Below, in pieces: positions 18,002 to 27,019 of a stretch of DNA of 64,000 nucleotides; position 1 is the first letter of the stretch, and each line of letters opens with the position of its first letter. The DNA is from Mesorhizobium_K quangtriensis. GTDB taxonomy: Bacteria > Pseudomonadota > Alphaproteobacteria > Rhizobiales > Rhizobiaceae. The translations under genes were made by a program, and so were the position numbers. The DNA lies in NCBI RefSeq assembly GCF_040081925.1, contig NZ_JBEBMF010000001.1, forward strand, positions 1,674,001-1,738,000, read 5' to 3'. The notes beneath the pieces are model-generated. The model did not search any database and was not told the DNA's origin. It saw only the letters and a program-made list of their open reading frames with translations.

Positions 18002-19333
18002 TCATGTTAGCGATCTTTCGTCAGTCAAGCCAGTGTCTTTCTCCCATCTTTGCTCGGCTGAAGAAGTATATTCGGAAGCGATTAGTTCATAGAGCCTATC
18101 GACGTTGGATAATCCGATCGAGGCAGCATAGTCGGCAACGTCTTGAGGAGTTGGGCGACCAAGTCGTTTCTCGAAAAACCAGGCCGCCAGCATGGCGCGC
18201 GGAAGCGGAGCGCCTGACGACCGCAGGCGGCGTCTGGCGAGCGCACTTTTGCTATAGCAGGCATAGAGTTCAAGTTCACGCAAACGGTCGAGCATCCCCT
18301 GATGCAGTTCGGCGTCGCGGTCCCGCGCCAACGTCTCAACGACCGCATCGTCCGCGATCACGCGCTCGAGACCGGCAAGGTTGATTCCATTCTCTAGCGC
18401 CCACTCGACAACGTCTGTCTGTTTCATCAACCCGTGTAGCGTGCGGAATTCGTCCATGGCACGCCTGAAAGCAGCGCGATCGGGCGCGCCACTGGTCCGG
18501 TTGCGTGCCAGCACACGAAGCAGGGCTTCCCGGCGCACCCGAGCATAGTCGCCTCGCAACCGAAGCTCGTCGAGGATCGCTTCCTCTTCAGTCGTGGTCC
18601 CGCCATCCATTCCCCGCGTTTCGCTGCGCCAGGGCGCATTGTGCCAATTCTCGGTCCATTCGAAATGAAAGGTGGCTGGCGACCGGGCGGCGCCGCTGCG
18701 GATAAACGCGTCCACTTGGTTCAGCAACTCGAGCGCATCTTCACGCTTCCGGTCGATCATTCCGGTGCGCAGCCATGCCGAAAAAATCTCCGCCAACAAG
18801 GGATCACTTAATTCCGCGATCAGATCGGGCCAATTTCTAAGCTGATAGAAGCGCGCCTTAGCCGAAGCCGAAAGGCGCGCCGCGGCGTCAGGATCGACAA
18901 TCTGTTCCTCGACCGCCTTCTCGAGTGTGGCTCGAATGTTGACCATGGGCTCGCTAAGGCGGAGGTAACCAGTCTCCGGCGGGCCATGGATGAGCGCCAC
19001 CTCGTCGTCGTCGGTGAGTTCGCCGTCGCGATATGCCTCGAAAATGCGGCCGACGCCCCGCATACCGAACGGATGAAGCTCAGCCGCACGCAGGGCGCCC
19101 ATGCTGGATGCGCCGAATACAGCGATCCCTTGCTTCAAAGCCCAGAGTATCTCCTTGTGCAGGACCGCAGGCTGACCGTCGAAGTAGCCGTCAATGACTC
19201 CGATGACCTTCGGAACTTCACGAGTGACGGCATAAAGGTCACCCTGGCGCACCGGCGGGCGGAATTCGAAGCTACCGTATGTATCGATGTCTTGGGCGTT
19301 GAGAGTCGGCCCACAAAATATGATAGTTCTCAT
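18002..19333 (-). CDS. TfuA-like protein
   Basis: The 443-residue protein begins TIIFCGPTLNAQDI. The TfuA core spans roughly residues 40-140, with VIGVIDGYFDGQPAVLHKEI, FGASSMGALRAAELHPFGM and GRIFEAYRDGELTDDDEVAL. A helical C-terminal extension of about 280 residues of unknown role follows. TfuA proteins partner YcaO in trifolitoxin synthesis and, in methanogens, in thioglycine installation, where they supply sulfur. Its ATG overlaps the ycaO stop by 4 bases, so the two are translationally coupled. Confidence 0.92.
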   Translation of the reverse strand: MRTIIFCGPTLNAQDIDTYGSFEFRPPVRQGDLYAVTREVPKVIGVIDGYFDGQPAVLHKEILWALKQGIAVFGASSMGALRAAELHPFGMRGVGRIFEAYRDGELTDDDEVALIHGPPETGYLRLSEPMVNIRATLEKAVEEQIVDPDAAARLSASAKARFYQLRNWPDLIAELSDPLLAEIFSAWLRTGMIDRKREDALELLNQVDAFIRSGAARSPATFHFEWTENWHNAPWRSETRGMDGGTTTEEEAILDELRLRGDYARVRREALLRVLARNRTSGAPDRAAFRRAMDEFRTLHGLMKQTDVVEWALENGINLAGLERVIADDAVVETLARDRDAELHQGMLDRLRELELYACYSKSALARRRLRSSGAPLPRAMLAAWFFEKRLGRPTPQDVADYAASIGLSNVDRLYELIASEYTSSAEQRWEKDTGLTDERSLT

Positions 19334-20583
19334 CGTCCCGCGCCCGACATGTGGCCAGCTCGTGCCCCTGGAACGTAGCCGTCATGATCATCAGGGCCTT
19401 CCAAGCCAGGGATTACGACACGGACAACAGGGAGGCCAATGTCCTCCTTTGTGAGGTCAACGGTGATGACCTCCGTCACGCCTACCGACCGCAACCTTTC
19501 GATTAGCCAAGGGACACTCTGCGCAACTCCTTGCGGTTGAGTATGCCCGAGGCAGGCGACCTGCTTGGTAGCGGAACGCTCAGCCAGCAATCTGTCCGCG
19601 TGTCGGCGGCGATTCTCTCGGTACGTTTCTCCATATTCTTCAATAGCTAAGTCGTCGCGTGCTCCGGATACGTAAGTGGTTCGCACCTGGGCGGCCTCAA
19701 TCAGTGCCTTCAGCAAGGCGATTTCGGCGACCGGGTGAGCTGCCGCGCCGATCCCGCAATGGCCGCTTCGATCACGGCCATCAGCAATCAGACTGAAAAA
19801 GGCGGGCACCCCGACATCCGAGGTTATTTCCCATACAGCTACGTCGAAGTCCGCGCATGCGAGCTTCTTCAGGACATCGCGACACTGGCCGTCAGGCGCG
19901 CTGTCGAGGTCCACGCCACTGTGCCGGCGGCGGGCAGCCGGCATGCGGTTCCACAACGCTGTCGCGTCACGTTCAACGATCTCGCAAATCGCATGGTGGA
20001 TTGCTTCGTTCAAGGAGTTACCGGAACCAAGACCATTGCTACTACAGTCGAAGAAACCGCTGCCGGGAGGAGGGGGGACGGTGTAGTTCGCTCGCACGCA
20101 CTCAAACGGCAGCCAACGCGTCTCGCCGGAAATTATTTCCCTGCCTTCAACCCATAGCGTCACCACGTCCCTGTTAAAGTGCTGGCCATTGACGCGCGGA
20201 AGCCTTTCGATTTCAGCGAACCGATGCGAATGGGAGAGTTCAGCCATGCTCCCGAGCTTCAGAGGGAGTTCGATGTGTTCAGCGTGGTAGAGCTCCGCGC
20301 ACTCCATCAGGCCCGAAGCCGTGGCTGCATCCAAGTCGATGCCCTTGCCCTGTGACACGGCCAGGGAACGTGCATTTGGCCTACAGACCATAACCACGGG
20401 TATGCCTATGCGATCCAGTCCTGTAACGTTCGCGACCCGGGTAATGCCCATCCGCCCCCAGTGTGGACGGACCCGAGCAATGGTATTCAGGGCGCTGTCC
20501 GTGTTTTGAGATGTTTCCGGCAATGTGGGATGCCACCGCGACATTGAGAGCCGCCTCCAGGCCTTGGAGAGATCGACAGCCAT
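19330..20583 (-). CDS. YcaO-like ATP-dependent cyclodehydratase/thioamide synthetase
   Basis: The 417-residue product has the YcaO ATP-binding blocks SLAVSQGKGIDLDAATASGL then MECAELYHAE. It also has NGLGSGNSLNEAIHHAICE followed by IVERDATALW, and AAAHPVAEIALLKALIEAAQ. YcaO enzymes phosphorylate the peptide amide oxygen to form azolines, or with TfuA thioamides. No PxPxP C-terminus is present, as is usual for TfuA-associated members. ATG 20583 (MAVDLSKAW) is chosen over GTG 20736 because the extra segment does not look like protein. No E1-like or dehydrogenase partner is nearby, which favours the TfuA-dependent thioamide route. Confidence 0.93.
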   Translation of the reverse strand: MAVDLSKAWRRLSMSRWHPTLPETSQNTDSALNTIARVRPHWGRMGITRVANVTGLDRIGIPVVMVCRPNARSLAVSQGKGIDLDAATASGLMECAELYHAEHIELPLKLGSMAELSHSHRFAEIERLPRVNGQHFNRDVVTLWVEGREIISGETRWLPFECVRANYTVPPPPGSGFFDCSSNGLGSGNSLNEAIHHAICEIVERDATALWNRMPAARRRHSGVDLDSAPDGQCRDVLKKLACADFDVAVWEITSDVGVPAFFSLIADGRDRSGHCGIGAAAHPVAEIALLKALIEAAQVRTTYVSGARDDLAIEEYGETYRENRRRHADRLLAERSATKQVACLGHTQPQGVAQSVPWLIERLRSVGVTEVITVDLTKEDIGLPVVRVVIPGLEGPDDHDGYVPGARAGHMSGAGR

Positions 20584-20773
20584 CCTATCGAGTTTTGGCG
20601 TTCCATAACAGAGCTGGGGCCCACCCCGTTGGGCTGCCGTGTCTCTCGGACCAATTCCCTCCTGTTGGGCTGATGCGCCTCGTATGCGACTTGGGAGTGC
20701 CCGGTAGGGGTTTCCAAGCCAGCGTCTTTTCGGCACTTTGCAGGTTCAACAAACAACAAAACGGGAGACCGGA
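20584..20773. promoter_or_regulatory. Divergent control region between ycaO and the liv-type transporter
   Basis: This 190-base interval must hold the promoters of both divergent units. The nonamer GTTGGGCTG occurs at 20628-20636 and again at 20664-20672 on the same strand, 36 bases apart. A short inverted element GGGGCCCACCCC lies just before the first copy. These could be operator half-sites, but no known consensus is matched. Confidence 0.35.
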
Positions 20774-21916
20774 ATGAAGACCACTTTTGCAGCAGGCGCA
20801 TTGGCGCTTGCACTCGGCTCGTCAAGCATCGCTTTCGCAGAGCCCGTGAAGGTTGGCATGATCACAACTCTGTCTGGCGGTGGCGCCGGACTGGGCGTTG
20901 ATGCGCGCGACGGCTTCATGCTGGCGCTCAAGCTTTCCGGCTCCAAGGATATCGAGGTCGTCACCGAAGACGATGCCATGAAGCCTGAACTCGCCGTCCA
21001 GATCGCCGACAAGATGATTCAGAGCGACAAGGTCGATGTGCTGACAGGGATCATCTGGTCCAACCTTGCCATGGCCGTCGTCCCGAACGCGGTCGCCCAA
21101 GGCAAGTTCTATCTGTCAGTGAATGCAGGACCGTCGCCGTTGGCAGGAGCCAAATGCGATAAGAACTACTTTAACGTCGCCTATCAGAATGACAATTTCC
21201 ACGAGGCGGCTGGCAACTACGCCCAGACGGCGGGCATCAAGAAGATGTTCATCCTGGCGCCGAACTATCCGGCCGGCACGGATTCGCTCAACGGCTTCAA
21301 GCGCTACTACAAGGGCGAACTGGTCGGCGAGGTCTACACCAAGCTCGGCCAGACCGACTACGCCGCCGAGATCGCACAGATCCGCGCATCGGGTGCAGAT
21401 TCCGTGTTCTTCTTCCTGCCCGGCGGCATGGGCATCGCCTTCATGAAGCAATATGCCCAATCGGGCGTCGATATTCCTGTCATGGGCCCGGGTTTTTCGT
21501 TCAGCCAGGATGTGCTCGGCGCCATCGGGGACGCAGCGCTCGGTGCCAAGAACACTGCCTCTTGGTCACCTGATCTCGACAACGCCAAGAACAAGGAATT
21601 CGTCGAAGCGTTCAAGGCCGAATACAACCGACTGCCCTCAATTTATGCAGCCCAAGCCTTCGACACGGGAACGCTGCTGGCGACCGTGGCCGCCGGCGTG
21701 GATGTGAAGGATGCCGACGCTTTCCGTGCGGCCTTGACCGAGGCGAAATTCGATTCCGTGCGCGGCAAGTTCAAGTTCAACACTAACCATCATCCGATCC
21801 AGGACTTCTACGTGCGTGAGGTGATCAAGAACGATGAAGGAGTCCTTACCAACAAGATCCTCGCCACTACCTTTACTGACCACGGCGACGCCTACGCCAA
21901 GGACTGCAAGCTCTAA
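20774..21916 (+). CDS. Branched-chain amino acid-type ABC transporter, substrate-binding protein
   Basis: The 380-residue periplasmic binding protein has a clear signal peptide (MKTTFAAGALALALGSSSIA, cleavage after AFA). The mature start EPVKVGMITTLSGGGAGLG is typical of Leu/Ile/Val-type receptors (Peripla_BP_6). ATG 20774 has a GGGAG-type ribosome site. The ligand cannot be read from sequence; this family also binds amides, urea and aromatic acids. Four transporter genes follow on the same strand, and the YcaO cluster is divergent. Confidence 0.93.
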   Translation: MKTTFAAGALALALGSSSIAFAEPVKVGMITTLSGGGAGLGVDARDGFMLALKLSGSKDIEVVTEDDAMKPELAVQIADKMIQSDKVDVLTGIIWSNLAMAVVPNAVAQGKFYLSVNAGPSPLAGAKCDKNYFNVAYQNDNFHEAAGNYAQTAGIKKMFILAPNYPAGTDSLNGFKRYYKGELVGEVYTKLGQTDYAAEIAQIRASGADSVFFFLPGGMGIAFMKQYAQSGVDIPVMGPGFSFSQDVLGAIGDAALGAKNTASWSPDLDNAKNKEFVEAFKAEYNRLPSIYAAQAFDTGTLLATVAAGVDVKDADAFRAALTEAKFDSVRGKFKFNTNHHPIQDFYVREVIKNDEGVLTNKILATTFTDHGDAYAKDCKL

Positions 21917-21969
21917 GGAAAGGCGGGGCAGCGCTCGCTGCCTCCCATGACCTGATCGGCGCTGGCACC

Positions 21970-22890
21970 TTGCAAACAGCCCTTGTTCTTGAACAGCTCC
22001 TCAACGGACTCCAGTTCGGCGTCATGCTTTTCCTCATGGCTGCCGGACTGACGCTGATCTTCGGCGTCATGGGGCTGATCAATCTGGCGCACGGCTCGTT
22101 CTACATGATCGGCGCCTTCGCCTGTGCGGTGGTGGCAGCGGCGACTGGATCTTTCTGGCTGGGCCTCTTTGCCAGCTTGGTAGCAGCAGCTGGTGTCGGC
22201 GCCATAGTCGAGGTTGCGGTGATCCGTCGCCTCTACGGTCGCGATCATCTCGATCAGGTGCTGGCGACGTTCGCGTTGATCCTGATTTTCTCCGAAGCCG
22301 TGCGGTGGCTTTTCGGCGATTTTCCGCTCTATCTCAACGTTCCCTCGCAGCTTGGAGGCGCCGTCGCGTTACCGGGTGGCGTCCATTACCCCATCTATCG
22401 GCTTATGATCATCGTTGCCGGCTTGGCAGTCGGCCTCGGCCTCTACCTTCTGATCGCCAGGACGCGTCTGGGCATGCGCATCAGGGCAGGGGAGTCCGAC
22501 CGAGAGATGATCGGCGCACTCGGCGTTGACATAAGCACACTCTACACTGTCGTATTCGCGCTCGGAGCGGCGCTCGCCGGCTTCTCCGGTGCTCTGGTTG
22601 GCGCGCTTCAGTCGGTGCAGGTAGGCATGGGTGAGCCGGTCCTAGTCCTCGCCTTCGTCGTCATAGTCATTGGCGGGATCGGCTCCATCAAAGGCGCCTT
22701 TGTCGGTGCGTTGCTTGTCGGCGTGACAGACACTCTGGGGCGCATCTTTCTGCCACAGATGCTGGCAGCGGCGATTGGACCTGCGCAGGCAGCCGGCATC
22801 GGCGCCGCTTTAGCCTCGATGTCAATCTACGTCTTGATGGCCATCGTTCTCGCATTCAGGCCGAAGGGCCTGTTTTCGGCGCAGGATTGA
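21970..22890 (+). CDS. livH: ABC transporter permease, LivH type
   Basis: The 306-residue polytopic membrane protein has about eight hydrophobic segments and family blocks FGVMGLINLAHGSFYMIGAF, ARTRLGMRIRAGESDREMIG and VIGGIGSIKGAFVGALLVG. It probably starts at TTG 21970. It forms the inner-membrane channel with LivM. The symbol denotes the family only; the solute is not known. Confidence 0.9.
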   Translation: MQTALVLEQLLNGLQFGVMLFLMAAGLTLIFGVMGLINLAHGSFYMIGAFACAVVAAATGSFWLGLFASLVAAAGVGAIVEVAVIRRLYGRDHLDQVLATFALILIFSEAVRWLFGDFPLYLNVPSQLGGAVALPGGVHYPIYRLMIIVAGLAVGLGLYLLIARTRLGMRIRAGESDREMIGALGVDISTLYTVVFALGAALAGFSGALVGALQSVQVGMGEPVLVLAFVVIVIGGIGSIKGAFVGALLVGVTDTLGRIFLPQMLAAAIGPAQAAGIGAALASMSIYVLMAIVLAFRPKGLFSAQD

Positions 22891-22892
22891 AC

Positions 22893-23861
22893 ATGAGACG
22901 CGAGGGATTGCTCAATCTCGTCCTGATGCTGTTGCTGGCTGTGGTGCCACTCGTGGCGGTGTGGCTCGATGAGCCCTTTTATTCGACGCTCGCGACGCGC
23001 ATGGCGATCCTCGCGCTCGGTGCCGTTGGCCTAAACCTCGTGCTTGGGTTCGGCGGGCTCGTCTCGTTTGGCCACGCCGCCTTTTTCGGCATCGGTGGCT
23101 ATGTCGCCGGCATTATTGCCACTCATGCCATGAACTCCGAGACGCTGCTCGGACTGCCCGTATCTGACCAAATGCCTGTGATCTGGCTCGTCGCGGCGTT
23201 TGTCTGCGCTGTGGTCGCGTTGCCCATTGGGGCGATCAGCCTGCGCACGAGCGGCGTCTACTTCATCATGATCACCTTGGCCTTCGCTCAGATGGTTTAT
23301 TATTTCGCGATCTCCTGGCCAGCCTACGGTGGCGAGGACGGCTTATCGATAAGCGTGCGAAATGCCTTCCCCGGGCTGAACACCGCCGCCCCGCTCAGCT
23401 TCTTCTTCGTCAGCTATGGCCTCTTGCTGGCTGCACTCCTGCTCGTCTGGCGTATCCGCGACTCTCGGTTTGGCTCGGCGTTGCAAGCAGCCCGGCAGAA
23501 CGAAACGCGCGTCGCGGCCGTGGGCATTCGGCCGTATCAGATCCGGCTTGCCGCCTTTGTCATTTCGGCGGTCATCACAGGCATCGCCGGCACTCTCTTT
23601 GCCAACCTCAACCGCTTCGTTAGCCCGTCGATGATGTCATGGCAGATGTCTGGCGAACTTATTGTTTTGATCATACTTGGCGGCACGGGCCGGCTTTTCG
23701 GGCCGGTAGCCGGCGCGATCCTCTTCGTGCTGCTCGAATCGATGCTTGGCGGGGTGACCGAGCGCTGGCAGTTTTTCCTCGGTTTCATCCTGCTTGGTGT
23801 CGTGCTGTTTGCACGAGGCGGGATTGTCGGCCTGATCGCAGGAAAGGCACGCCATGGCTGA
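22893..23861 (+). CDS. livM: ABC transporter permease, LivM type
   Basis: The 322-residue polytopic permease has the LivM blocks GLNLVLGFGGLVSFGHAAFF and SALQAARQNETRVAAVGI, and the ending FGPVAGAILFVLLESMLGG. ATG 22893 follows the livH stop by 2 bases; a TTG at 22887 overlapping that stop is an alternative. Its 3' end overlaps livG. Confidence 0.92.
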   Translation: MRREGLLNLVLMLLLAVVPLVAVWLDEPFYSTLATRMAILALGAVGLNLVLGFGGLVSFGHAAFFGIGGYVAGIIATHAMNSETLLGLPVSDQMPVIWLVAAFVCAVVALPIGAISLRTSGVYFIMITLAFAQMVYYFAISWPAYGGEDGLSISVRNAFPGLNTAAPLSFFFVSYGLLLAALLLVWRIRDSRFGSALQAARQNETRVAAVGIRPYQIRLAAFVISAVITGIAGTLFANLNRFVSPSMMSWQMSGELIVLIILGGTGRLFGPVAGAILFVLLESMLGGVTERWQFFLGFILLGVVLFARGGIVGLIAGKARHG

Positions 23862-24603
23862 TGCAATCCTCGACATCCGGAATCTCTCGAAGAGTTTCGG
23901 CGGCCTGAAAGCGACTGACAATGTAGACCTCGACCTTCGGGCGGGGGAGATCCACGCGCTGATTGGTCCCAACGGCGCCGGGAAATCGACGCTAATCCAT
24001 CAGGTCTGCGGAGGCATCAGGCCGGATGCCGGCTCAATCCGTTTCCTGGGGAAAGAGGTGCTCGGGCTCGGCGTAGCGGCGCGCGCCCGACTTGGCCTCG
24101 GCCGCACTTTCCAGATATCTTCGCTTGCGCTGGACTTCTCGGCGTTGCGCAACGTCATGCTCGCGGTGCAGAGCCGCCAGGGGTCAAGTTTCCGCTTCTT
24201 CGGCAACGTTATAGCCGATACAGGGCTAACCGATCCTGCGAGACACGCGCTTGATCGGGTTGGTCTCGCGGCACGCGCCTCCGTTCCCGCCGCGGAACTT
24301 TCGCATGGAGAGCGGCGGCAGCTTGAGATCGCCATTGCGGTGGCGCTGGGCTCCAGGGCGCTGCTGCTAGACGAGCCGATGGCCGGCATGGGGCCAGAAG
24401 GTTCTCGTTCGCTGACGCGGCTTCTCGATACCTTGCGCGCAGAGGTCCCTATCCTGCTGGTAGAACATGACATGGACGCGGTCTTCGCCTTGGCCGATCG
24501 CATCTCCGTTCTGGTTTACGGGCGTGTCATCGCCACCGGAACGGTGGATGAGATCCGCAACCATCCCGACGTTCGGCGGGCCTATCTGGGAGCAGCAGCA
24601 TGA
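23854..24603 (+). CDS. livG: ABC transporter ATP-binding protein, LivG type
   Basis: The 249-residue ATPase has Walker A GPNGAGKS, a signature-region LSHGERRQLEIA and Walker B ALLLDEPMAGM. The H-loop is LLVEHDMDAV, and the end matches the LivG family (EIRNHPDVRRAYLG). It overlaps livM by 8 bases and livF by 4 bases, indicating a tightly coupled operon. Confidence 0.95.
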   Translation: MADAILDIRNLSKSFGGLKATDNVDLDLRAGEIHALIGPNGAGKSTLIHQVCGGIRPDAGSIRFLGKEVLGLGVAARARLGLGRTFQISSLALDFSALRNVMLAVQSRQGSSFRFFGNVIADTGLTDPARHALDRVGLAARASVPAAELSHGERRQLEIAIAVALGSRALLLDEPMAGMGPEGSRSLTRLLDTLRAEVPILLVEHDMDAVFALADRISVLVYGRVIATGTVDEIRNHPDVRRAYLGAAA

Positions 24604-25286
24604 CGCTGCTTCACGTGTCCGCCATTGAGACATTCTACGGCCCGAGCCAGGCCCTATTCGGCGTCGACCTCAATGTCGGTGAGGGCGAGGTTGTCACCCT
24701 CATGGGCCGCAACGGCATGGGCAAGACGACCACTATCCGGTCCATATGCGGCATGACGCCTGCACGAATGGGCCGCATTGAGTTTGCCGGCGCGGCCCTT
24801 AGCGGCCTACCGCCGCACCGCATCGCGAGGTTGGGAATCGGCCTGGTGCCGGAGGGTCGGCGCTGCTTCCCTAACCTGACCGTCCAGGAAAACCTCGTCG
24901 CGTCGGCACGAGCGGGCAAATGGACTCTCGGCGCCGTGAAGTCGTTGTTCCCGCGCCTTGGTGAGCGCTTACGCCAACATGCGAAGACGCTGTCAGGTGG
25001 CGAGCAACAGATGTTGGCCATCGGCCGCGCACTGATGACCAATCCGCGCCTGCTCATCCTGGACGAAGCAACTGAGGGGCTGGCGCCGATCATCCGACAG
25101 GATATCTGGGACGCGATCCGGAAACTAAAGGCGGATGGCCAGGCTATCCTGGTGGTCGACAAGACGATGGACGAGGTGCTCGGCGTTGCGGACCGATGCG
25201 TCGTGTTGGAGAAGGGGAAGACCGTCTGGTCTGGACGGCCTCAGAACCTGACGGAAGAGCTACAAGGTAAATTCTTGGGATTGTAA
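24600..25286 (+). CDS. livF: ABC transporter ATP-binding protein, LivF type
   Basis: The 228-residue ATPase has Walker A GRNGMGKT, the LivF-specific IGLVPEGRRCFPNLTVQENL, the signature LSGGEQQMLAIGRAL and Walker B LLILDEATEGLAP. The H-loop His is replaced: ILVVDKTMDEV stands where most LivF proteins have a (V/E)Q(N/H)-type segment. It is the last gene of the transporter operon. Confidence 0.94.
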   Translation: MTLLHVSAIETFYGPSQALFGVDLNVGEGEVVTLMGRNGMGKTTTIRSICGMTPARMGRIEFAGAALSGLPPHRIARLGIGLVPEGRRCFPNLTVQENLVASARAGKWTLGAVKSLFPRLGERLRQHAKTLSGGEQQMLAIGRALMTNPRLLILDEATEGLAPIIRQDIWDAIRKLKADGQAILVVDKTMDEVLGVADRCVVLEKGKTVWSGRPQNLTEELQGKFLGL

Positions 25287-25441
25287 CCTCTGCATGCTTA
25301 GCGAACGGCGATCGGATATTTTGCCGCGCACCCAAATAGAAAGCGTATCAGGCCGCTTTCATTTTTGACTTCCCCAGCGTAATGTCGATGTGTGGCGCAA
25401 CGCCGTCGCTCCGTGTTCCGGCAGCGCTTCAGGAGGAAGCC

Positions 25442-26077
25442 ATGCCAGACATCAAGTGGATGATCAAAGCCCGCGAGTTCACCAACTGCAACTGTGCGTA
25501 TGGATGTCCTTGCCAGTTCAATGCCCTGCCGACGCACGGATTCTGCCAGGCCGTCGTTGGCATGGAAATCGATGAGGGCTATCACGGCCATACCAGACTC
25601 GACGGCATAAGATTTGCCGGAGTTTTTCGCTGGCCAGGCGCCATACACGAAGGCCGTGGCGAGGCCGCGGTGATCGTCGACGAGCGAGCAACCGATGAGC
25701 AAAGGCACGCGCTGCTTCGGATCCTGTCGGGCGAAGATACCGAGCCTGGCGCAACCGTCTTCCAGGTCTTCTCGACCACGCTGGAGAACGTCCACGATCC
25801 GATCTTCGCTGCCATCGACTTCGAGGTCGACATTGATGCGCGCACAGCCAGATTGAGAGTGCCGGGCGTGACCGAAGGCCACGGCGAACCGATCAAGAAT
25901 CCGGTCACTGGTGCCGAACATCGCGCGCGCATCGATCTCCCGCATGGATTTGAATACTCGCTTGCGGAAATGGGCCGCGGCTGGACAAAGGCAACAGGCC
26001 CGATCAAGTTCGAACTATCTGACTCCTATGGCCAGTTCGCGCATATCCACCTATCCCAAAGTGGCATCGTGCACTGA
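25442..26077 (+). CDS. DUF1326 family Cys-rich protein
   Basis: The 211-residue soluble protein has an N-terminal cysteine cluster, FTNCNCAYGCPCQFNALPTH, characteristic of DUF1326 and suggestive of metal binding. ATG 25442 has a perfect AGGAGGAA ribosome site. The DUF2182 membrane protein starts 4 bases after its stop, so the two are co-translated. Function is unknown. Partnership with DUF2182 is a recurring arrangement to my knowledge. Confidence 0.88.
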   Translation: MPDIKWMIKAREFTNCNCAYGCPCQFNALPTHGFCQAVVGMEIDEGYHGHTRLDGIRFAGVFRWPGAIHEGRGEAAVIVDERATDEQRHALLRILSGEDTEPGATVFQVFSTTLENVHDPIFAAIDFEVDIDARTARLRVPGVTEGHGEPIKNPVTGAEHRARIDLPHGFEYSLAEMGRGWTKATGPIKFELSDSYGQFAHIHLSQSGIVH

Positions 26078-26081
26078 CACC

Positions 26082-26939
26082 GTGAGCGACACAGCCCTAG
26101 AGGCTATACTGAGGCGCGACCGCACCGTCGTCGCAATAGCACTTGTCATCGTTACGCTGCTGGCTTGGGCCTATTTGCTGCATCTTGGCTATGAAATGGG
26201 TCGCTCAGGCGCTCCGGCGCCTGATGATGCGAGCGCGGAAATGCCCGGCATGGACATGTCGGAAATGGATATGCCGGGAATGGATATGGGCGCTGCCATT
26301 GCGCCTGGTTTCCGAGCATGGACACTGGCCGATTTCGGCTTCATCTTCACGATGTGGGCGGTCATGATGGTAGGAATGATGACACCGTCGGTGACTCCGA
26401 TGCTGCTCTTGTATGCCTTGGTTGGCCGCAAGGCGCGTATCGAAGGCAAACTCTTCGCACCCACGGGATGGTTCTTCTCAGGCTACGTGCTCGTCTGGGT
26501 ATTTTTCAGTATCGGGGCGACCCTCTTCCAATGGCTTCTGGCCAGTATGGCATTGCTGACGCCGATGATGGCAACCGCCAATTCGGCGGTCGGCGGTCTC
26601 GTTCTGATTGGCGCTGGTCTCTATCAATGGACGCCGGTCAAAGAAGCCTGCTTGCACCAATGCCAGGCGCCGATCGCATTTTTGTCGAGCCATGGCGGAT
26701 TTCGTTCCGATCCATTTGGCGCGCTGCGGCTCGGTATCGACCACGGCATATATTGCCTTGGCTGTTGCTGGGCGTTGATGGCGCTGCTTTTCGTCGGCGG
26801 CGTCATGAACATAGTCTGGATAGGGGGTCTCGCAATTCTCATCCTGCTCGAGAAGACGCTTCCGACAGGGCGGCTGATCCCACGTTTATCGGGGACTATG
26901 CTTGTCGTTGCCGGCATCTGGCTCCTTGTTGGTGTTTGA
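26082..26939 (+). CDS. DUF2182 family membrane protein with Met-rich loop
   Basis: The product is about 285 residues with roughly six transmembrane segments. After the first segment an exported loop is dense in Met and Asp (MPGMDMSEMDMPGMDMG), a composition typical of copper-binding periplasmic segments. Membrane segments carry MWAVMMVGMMTPS and GIYCLGCCWALM, both typical of DUF2182. GTG 26082 is chosen because it follows the DUF1326 stop by 4 bases and precedes the first membrane helix. A role in copper or other metal handling is inferred. Confidence 0.85.
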   Translation: MSDTALEAILRRDRTVVAIALVIVTLLAWAYLLHLGYEMGRSGAPAPDDASAEMPGMDMSEMDMPGMDMGAAIAPGFRAWTLADFGFIFTMWAVMMVGMMTPSVTPMLLLYALVGRKARIEGKLFAPTGWFFSGYVLVWVFFSIGATLFQWLLASMALLTPMMATANSAVGGLVLIGAGLYQWTPVKEACLHQCQAPIAFLSSHGGFRSDPFGALRLGIDHGIYCLGCCWALMALLFVGGVMNIVWIGGLAILILLEKTLPTGRLIPRLSGTMLVVAGIWLLVGV

Positions 26940-27019
26940 GCGACAAGAGTCGTGGCTTAAGCCAGCAGGTAGGGCGGCTTGTCATCGTCAAATCTTGCTA
27001 GAAGCACTAGGTGAATTCC

